DNA of 64,000 nt from Strongylocentrotus purpuratus (lineage: Eukaryota > Echinodermata > Echinoidea > Camarodonta > Strongylocentrotidae). Made by a program: the position numbers and the translations under genes. Each line of letters begins with the position of its first letter. The stretch's first letter is position 1. Positions 58,074 to 64,000 of the stretch are shown piece after piece. A model generated the notes under the pieces. It had not been told where the DNA came from. It made no database searches and saw only the letters and a list, made by a program, of their open reading frames with translations. Location: assembly GCF_000002235.5 (NCBI RefSeq), contig NW_022145615.1, positions 34,790,594 to 34,854,593 on the forward strand. The letters run 5' to 3'.

Positions 58074-59288
58074 AAGTATAGTTCATTCTGAATTAATTGA
58101 CCCCTATCAATTAGAATCATCAATCTTCCACTGTGAACATCGTTATTACGTAATCTTATTACCACCGTTATTGATATTCATCCGTATATATAACGTACAC
58201 GTAGCCATTGCCATATTAATCATCGGAGTGGATTTTATCAAGAACCATTCGAAAATCTACATTAATCAAAATATCTCTTTTAAAATCTTCGTTTAGCTTG
58301 TTGTAACCTACCGTGGAGTGATTTTGAACATCGCGGTTCCTATCAAGTCCATAAACAACATTTTCTTCATCGTACAAATGGTGATGGATGAAATAAACAC
58401 GGTAAGATAATGAGCGATTTAATTTAGATAATCATCATTATCGTTATGTTGCCATGTTCACCGTTCATTGATTCATGTACTAGGTGAGGTATTTTATATC
58501 TGATTCTTATTAAAAATACACATGTATTCGCATTTTTGACACAATGTGGGCTTGAAAGCCAGTGACCAAGTAAAATAATAATAGACCGCATAGACCTGAG
58601 CTGAAGTACAATGAAGGGAAGGGTAAATGAGACCGTCTTCTTATTTAATAGTTTCATGTTAGCTGTGTTTTATGATAATTTCTTGTCGTCTCGTCTAAGG
58701 AATTCTATGTATATATTTTGTATCATTCTGCAGGTCCATTGTCGCTAGTTTTCATCGATATTATGAAAATTGCATTTGAAGTAAAAGCCTTGTTGGATCA
58801 CTCATCAAAGGTGATGTAGGTGGTGTAGCCTAGTGGACAAGCCAACGGACTGTGGATCACAGGATACGGTGTCCGATTCACTGCCAGGGCACTCCCCAAC
58901 AAGACATTTGTCACACTCGACCCAGATGAAGTAAATGGTAGGAAGTAATTCCTTTAATGCTTCAGCGGCAGCGCCTTCATCACCGTAGCTATCGACTAGA
59001 GCCGGAGTAACTAATAACACAAAGCTTTTTTTAAAACAAGAACAGAGAAAGGGAAAGGGGAAAGACATTGGTCCGTATGCTACTCATTCAGTTGAACCCA
59101 AATATAATATAAAATCACGTCTAACAAAATTAAAACTTAGAGATCAGTCTACCTTCCTTTCTTAAACCCGATTTTTCAACTAAGCTTACAAGCCCAGTGT
59201 CGGGTTTCAATTTTTAGTAAGTTACAGAACATTGGCATTGCTTTGGTATCATCAATTCTTACGGCTTAACTATCGAATGAGTACTAAA
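58074..59288 (+). repeat. unit 2 region immediately upstream of gene 2
   Basis: AAAGTATAGTTCATTCTGAA through the start codon matches 21,510-22,713. The first 120 bp also occur at 50,957-51,071, so the 7-kb insertion is flanked by a direct repeat. No TATA box was picked out; a conserved promoter may lie here because both paralogues keep the sequence. Confidence 0.7.
58795..59040 (+). mobile_element. tRNA-derived SINE upstream of channel gene 2
   Basis: TAGCCTAGTGG at 58,826-58,836 and a changed B box (GTGTCCGATTC). The same element and site as 22,255-22,492. Confidence 0.65.
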
Positions 59289-59549
59289 ATGAAGGCCCCG
59301 AAGGTGGATGGTGAGAAGAGCTCCAGGGGGACGACCCCGGAGCGGGAAGAGAAGAGTTTACGAACGATTCTTAACAGTCGCATGGAGACCTCTTCAGCAC
59401 ATGGCGTGCCGAACATTCAACGCTCCTCAGGACTAGTCACTAAACTCGCTTGGTCACTTATCTTTCTGGCTGGTATTGGTGTCATGATTTGGCAAGTTGT
59501 CACTATCTTTCAGGCCTATTACGAGTGGAACTACTCGGTCATTATTGAG
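59289..59549 (+). CDS. channel gene 2, exon 1
   Basis: Same length and donor (GAG|gtgagt) as gene 1 exon 1. Most differences are conservative, with TM1 and the HG motif preserved, which suggests selection after duplication. Confidence 0.87.
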
Positions 59550-60469
59550 GTGAGTAAAAAATCTTGATCTAAATGCTTTATGGAATATGGACAAGTGGTT
59601 ATGATTATTCAGCGTATACAATATTATACTATATACTGTACAATAATCATGAATGCATAAAAACAGAAATTCCATGAATTCACATTAACCAGCCAGCCGT
59701 GCCCCCCCCCCCCGGCCCCTGCCCCGACGAAAAATGCTCATAGAAAATGTGTCAATCTTTCTTGGGCCGCCATTGGTGCCCCCATCCTTTGCTGCATGAA
59801 TAAACAAAATTATCCTCATTGAGCTGTTAAATGAAGATAAATTTATCCGCATTGAGCTTTTAAATGAAGATAAATTTATCCTTATTAAGCTGTGATACAG
59901 AAGATGAATTTATCTCCGTATTAGTAATATATTTGTACACAGTAGTATTTATTTGTATTCAGTGGTACATATTAAATTATATAATACATTTGCATACCTT
60001 GTTTTCTTTTGTTTCAATTATATTCTAGAGTGACCGCCATTCCTTTATGTTCTAATGATAATTTAAATTTAAAATTTAATTCAAAATAAATTTTAAAAAA
60101 AGTGCACACAAAACCGAACATGCCAGTACAAAAAAAACGGTACAAATAAATTAGAAAAGTTGTATTTTGAGAGACCTTTTGAAGGTTGTGAGAGATTGGC
60201 AAATCGTTAATTGAAGGCTAAGGAATTCCATACTTTGAAAATGAATGATCCTATGAAACGGTTTTGATCTGTGGCTGTTTGTCCATACCATTATCAGGTG
60301 AAGTTCAACCGGACCCAATCCTTTCCGGCAATCACCCTCTGCAACGCGAATCCGATGAGGAAATCCAAACTCAAAACCAAGAATGCATCATTCCAAGAAA
60401 CTTTCGACGTCAATTACGTGCCCAGCATGCCCGATCTGCCCGAACAGCAGCCCCAACCTGACGTGCCAG
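59289..60469 (+). CDS. DEG/ENaC channel gene 2, exons 1-2 (runs off window)
   Basis: Paralogue of gene 1 in the same orientation. Exon 1 is 59,289-59,549 (87 codons, phase 0), exon 2 is 60,298-60,469 (phase 1). HG motif (SSAHGVPNIQ), TM1 (KLAWSLIFLAGIGVMIWQ) and RTQSFPAITLCNAN are kept. 18 of 87 exon 1 residues differ from gene 1. Exon 2 is 18 nt shorter. The start was set by homology; the frame is open further upstream, with ATG codons at 59,277 and 59,232. Later exons should lie beyond the window; whether the gene is functional cannot be judged. Confidence 0.8.
60298..60469 (+). CDS. channel gene 2, exon 2
   Basis: Acceptor ttatcag|GTG, donor CCAG|gtaaga. It ends MPDLPEQQPQPDVP. Reading past the donor meets a stop after 12 codons, so this donor must be used. 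Confidence 0.85.
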
Positions 60470-60804
60470 GTAAGACTTGGGGCGCGTTTATCGGGGCTTG
60501 CCACTAGATATGTACATATCGTACCCCACTATCATACCCCACTATACGATCGTGATTTGCGGGATGTCGCGTTTATCGTCTCTTCACGATTCAAAATAAA
60601 GGCCTTGTAAAGCTCAGCACATGGCGCGCGCTATTTCTCCGAACCGGAAACTAGCCTGGGAATTCCTATTTGTATGTGAGGTTCAAAACAGCTTTGCGTT
60701 AATCGATCTCTCAGAAACGTGATTCTGGCTGTATGTCACATTCATTTGCCTGAAAGACGTTTGAGAAACCTGATTCTAGCCAAAAATTTGGTCGATAAAC
60801 GCAA

Positions 60805-62225
60805 CCTTGGACATTCCCGACCTGCCCGACCAGCAGCCCCTACCTGACATGCCAGGTAAGACTAGGACATTCCCGACATGCCCGACAAGCAGCCCCTACC
60901 TGACATGCCCGGTAAGACTAGGACATTCCCGACCTGCCTGACCAGCAGCCCCTACCTGACATGCCCGGTAAGACTTGGACATTCCCGACCTGCCCGACCA
61001 GCAGCCCCTACCTGACACGCCCGGTAAGACTCGGACATTCCCGACCTGCCCTACCTGCAGCCCCTACCTGACATGCCAGGTAAGACTAGGACATTCCCGA
61101 CCTGCCCGACCAGCATCCCCTACCTGACATGCCCAGTAAGACTTGGACATTCCTGACCTGCCTGACCAGCAGCCCCTACCTGACATGCCCGGTAAGACTT
61201 GGACATTCCCTTCCTGCCCAACCAGCACTGGCCCCTACATGCCCGGTAGGACTTGGACATTACCGACCTGCCGACCAGCAGCCCCTACCTGACATGCCCG
61301 GTAAGACTATAGGACATTCCCGACCTGCCCGACCAGCACTGGCCCCTACCTGACATGCCCGGTAGGACTTGGACATTACCGACCTGCCGACCAGCAGCCC
61401 CTACCTGACATGCCCGGTAAGACTATAGGACATTCCCGACCTGCCCGACCAGCACTGGCCCCTACCTGACATGCTCGGTAAGACTTGGACATTCCCGACC
61501 TGCCTGACCAGCAGCCCCTACCTGACATGCCCGGTAGGACTTGGACATTACCGACCTGCCGACCAGCAGCCCCTACCTGACATGCCCGGTAAGACTATAG
61601 GACATTCCCGACCTGCCCGACCAGCACTGGCCCCTACCTGACATGCTCGGTAAGACTTGGACATTCCCGACCTGCCTGACCAGCAGCCCCTACCTGACAT
61701 GCCCGGTAAGACTTGGACATTCCCGACCTGCCCGACCAGCAGCTCCTACCTGACATGCTCGGTAAGACTTGGACATTCCCGACCTGCCCGACCAGCAGCC
61801 CCTACCTGACACGCCCGGTAAGACTCGGATATTCCCGACCTGCCCTACCTGCAGCCCCTACCTGACATGCCCAGTAAGACTTGGACATTCCCGACCTGCC
61901 CAACCAGCAGCTCCTCCCGCCCCCCCCCCCCCCCACTCCGAGAACGGACGGACCCCATGCGTGTTGCCAAAATGTCCTTTTCGTAACAAAAGAAAAAGGT
62001 CGAGCCGTATTGACTTTACACACCGGACTTTTGCTGAAAAGGGGGGGGGGGGTCGGTTGGAACACGCATATGCGTACCCTAAATAACACTGAGTTGGGGG
62101 GGGGGCGGGCAGCTCCTACCTGACATGCCCGGTAAGACTTGGACATTCCCGACCTGCCCAACCAGCACTGGCCCCTACCTGACATGCTCGGTAAGACTTG
62201 GACATTCCCGACCTGCCCGACAAGC
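60805..62225 (+). repeat. minisatellite of the exon 2 / intron 2 boundary
   Basis: Unit of about 56 bp: ATTCCCGACCTGCCCGACCA, GCAGCCCCTACCTGACATGC, CCGGTAAGACTTGGAC. It is the 3' end of channel exon 2 joined to the first bases of intron 2. About 21 GTAAG or GTAGG donors occur, at 60856, 60912, 60968, 61024, 61080, 61136, 61192, 61246, 61301, 61362, 61417, 61478, 61534, 61589, 61650, 61706, 61762, 61818, 61874, 62132 and 62191. A 116-bp higher-order pair recurs from 61,246 to 61,650. It is interrupted at 61,918-62,108. Confidence 0.9.
61918..62108 (-). mobile_element. short element inserted in the minisatellite
   Basis: Poly-C to poly-G bounded, with a palindromic ACGCATATGCGT core, AACACTGAGT and GTCAATACGGC-type sequence. 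In reverse orientation it matches 62,265-62,353 plus 62,835-62,860. Confidence 0.6.
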
Positions 62226-62960
62226 AGGGGCGGCGATATTTTTTCATGACCGGGGAGAACCCCGTCCCCCCCCCCCTCACTCAGTGTTATTTAGGGTACG
62301 CATATGCGTGTTCCCTCCTTTTGAAAACACCCTTAGGTCCAGTGTGTAAAGTCAATTCTCGCTACCCCAAATAGCGATTCTGCCGAGATCCGGGGAAAAT
62401 CCTGAAAACGCGCATTGCATTATGGGATAGCTTTTCGACATTACAGCTTCCTGTGCAGGCGCTATATTACTAGGCGCGATAGCGCAAACGTAAAACACAA
62501 CGTGTATGCACCGAATATGTCGTCTGCTCGGTCTTGTTTTTTTTTTTCGCAAATATTTCAACGTTTATTTGAACATTTCATTCGTTGTTTTTTGCGTCTT
62601 TTGACATCAGTGACGATGGTTTTCTTTTGTGAGGCTGCACAGTGCTGGGCTCATGATTCCAAGCGTAAGAACCCTGATTTTAGCGTGCGTGAAAACTCTG
62701 CACAGCGAACACAGGCGCTAGCGCCAGCGGGATGGGACTCTATACCGGAAGTTGTAGTGACGACCCGAGAGAGTGAAAATTACCTCGTCTCGCGAATTTC
62801 GAGATTTTCGTACCTATTTAGGGTAACGAGAATTTTGTGTATGCACGAGCCGGACTTTGGTGCGTGAAAAGTACCCCTTTACCGGACATTTTTGTAACAC
62901 TCATGCGGTCATTCCGACCCCGGAGTGGGGGCCGGGGGGCGAATTTTTTTTTCCCAAACA
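62226..62960 (+). mobile_element. hAT-like element split by a THAP-coding MITE
   Basis: It opens with CAGGGGCGGCGATATTTTTT, then poly-C, CACTCAGTGTTATTTAGGGT, ACGCATATGCGTG and GTGTGTAAAGTC. The MITE at 62,358-62,830 interrupts it, and TTGTGTATGCACGAGCCGGA follows. The right edge is uncertain (poly-G/T near 62,950). Confidence 0.5.
62358..62830 (+). mobile_element. THAP-coding MITE, AATT target duplication (copy 2)
   Basis: Ends CTCGCTACCCCAAATAG and CTATTTAGGGTAACGAG, flanked by AATT at 62,354-62,357 and 62,831-62,834. The frame from 62,616 repeats MVFFCEAAQCWAHDSKRKNP and then continues differently from copy 1, so the two are independent internal deletions of one parent. Confidence 0.8.
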
Positions 62961-63235
62961 GGTTTACCTATGAGAGTAAAATCCTGCCTCCTGATTGGTT
63001 CAGAGGTATACGCATCATGAATATTCATGACTGAGCTGAAAGATACTAGTAGTATTACGCATGCGCGTGACACAAGGCGAAGCTGCTCATGCAGCTCATC
63101 GCAATCCAAGTTTGAGTTCGTTGATGCAGCGCAGCTATAGTACGTAGGCTATACACTGCATGCATAGAAAAGCTTGTCTTTGACATGTGTACAGCCTGTA
63201 TATATTACTTTATGTCCTTTGTTTTCTTTGGCCAG

Positions 63236-63271
63236 GTTCATCTGTCACAAAGGAACCAGAACCGCTGATAT
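63236..63271 (+). other. possible exon 3 start of gene 2
   Basis: A strong acceptor (TTTGTTTTCTTTGGCCAG) is followed in the right phase by SSVTKEPEPLI, a polar stretch like the variable exon 3 of gene 1. A good donor is missing, because T/G-rich repeat sequence begins at about 63,270. It may be a chance acceptor. Confidence 0.25.
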
Positions 63272-63640
63272 GTTTGTTTGTTTTGTTTTATTTCCACTTT
63301 TTCATATCAATACAAAGAAACATACAAATAAATATAATGAATAACATGTAAGTTTGACAAAATTTGTTTCATACAAAAGGAAAAAGCAGGAGACCACATG
63401 TCGTAAGCGTAAATGCTTGAACATGACCGTGGCCTCTGCCGAGTTAACAAAATAAAAGAACAACCCATGCAACTGCATTGTATTCAATGTTAAATAAGAT
63501 ATAAGTGAAGTGATTAAAAGTGAGCATGGCTGAATTAATTTTGGGTGAAAATAACAAAACAAATTTAGTGAAATATTTCGTGTTGAGAAGTGCATTTGTG
63601 CAAGGTGCAAAAATTAGCTTGGTGGAACAAACAAGAGACT
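63270..63640 (-). mobile_element. possible LINE 3' UTR fragment
   Basis: TTTGTTTTGTTTTATTTCC followed by A-rich sequence resembles a reversed LINE 3' end, as at 18,150 and 45,660. No coding motif was found. Confidence 0.35.
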
Positions 63641-64000
63641 AATACCGTGATATTAATTGTGTGTTGGTTTCAGTTACGGGTGATAATATTAAATGTTTGT
63701 CAAGATATCATGCTCAGAGCAACACAGTGGCTTTGACCCACATCCAACCATCTCATGTCGGACCATCCTGATAAGATAATTCATACCCCTTGTGTGTGTC
63801 TATTGTGTATTCTTGACAGCTAGTGTGTGCATTTGTTGCTTATGTGTTTGTAAATACATGAGGGTGGGTGGGTCTGTGTTTATAGAGAGAGAGAGAGAGA
63901 GAGAGAGAAAGATAGTGTTTGTATGTATAGCCTATGTGTGAAATTGGAATATTAGTGTGTGTACTGTAAGTGAGCTCTTTGAGAAAAAAAATCCGCAGTG
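63640..64000. other. nothing recognised except (GA)n
   Basis: A (GA)n run at about 63,885-63,908 and TGTGT-rich sequence; no exon seen. Confidence 0.4.

Larger units (their letters stand above)
46463..64000. repeat. tandem duplication unit 2 (runs off window)
   Basis: Holds the same order as unit 1: CGTAA element, upstream blocks, SINE, channel exons. Unit-specific insertions are the TTAA transposon (46,619-48,915), about 7 kb of repeats (51,072-58,071) and the splice-donor minisatellite. Confidence 0.7.

Noticed and set aside
61129-62086. Proline-rich frames in the minisatellite
   Set aside because: The 56-bp unit is not a multiple of three and most frames close quickly; they reflect repeat composition rather than a repeat protein.
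60805-62225. CRISPR-like array (regular repeats)
   Set aside because: Units are contiguous with no unique spacers, derive from a channel exon, and the DNA is animal.
1-64000. LTR retroviruses or Polintons
   Set aside because: No paired LTRs, gag/protease/integrase motifs or capsid-like frames were recognised; all reverse transcriptases seen are LINE type.

Overview
This is eukaryotic DNA from an animal with introns, dense transposons and long G/C homopolymer runs. The LINE clades, hAT-type and TTAA-type short elements, tRNA-derived SINEs and an ASIC-like channel gene suggest a marine invertebrate, perhaps a sea urchin or related deuterostome. The species assignment is a guess. The only host genes I can support are two paralogous DEG/ENaC (acid-sensing/degenerin type) sodium-channel genes in tandem on the + strand. 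No rRNA, functional tRNA, CRISPR or bacterial features were seen.

Layout. 1-4.9 kb: an inverted copy (copy A) of the sequence found upstream of the channel genes, carrying a LINE 3' fragment and a large fold-back. 5-10.2 kb: hAT-type elements and low-copy repeats. About 10,219-46,462 is duplication unit 1: a CGTAA-rich fold-back element, an AGGGAC-ended element holding an RTE-type LINE that itself holds a CR1-like LINE and a small THAP-coding transposon, then channel gene 1. Gene 1 has 13 coding exons, 22,714-42,166, and encodes 566 aa. A downstream LINE and another repeat copy follow it. About 46,463 to the window end is unit 2: the same CGTAA element with a TTAA-type transposon inside it, the same upstream sequence broken by about 7 kb of repeats, then channel gene 2, of which exons 1 and 2 are visible.

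The two units are offset by 36,244 bp at their left edge and 36,575 bp at the start codons, so the gene and its upstream region were duplicated together. Each unit then gained different insertions, so each copy serves as the empty site for the other. The paralogues differ at 18 of 87 residues in exon 1, so the duplication is not recent.

Three local structures stand out. After exon 2 of gene 2, a minisatellite of about 1.4 kb repeats the exon 2 / intron 2 boundary, with about 21 copies of the 5' splice site. In intron 11 of gene 1, four head-to-tail Helitron-like units share a 3' hairpin with compensatory base changes and a tRNA-like segment. A THAP-coding short transposon occurs twice with AATT target duplications, and its empty site can be reconstructed exactly inside a LINE reading frame.

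All splice sites, domain calls and repeat classes were read by eye; no alignment or database search was run.
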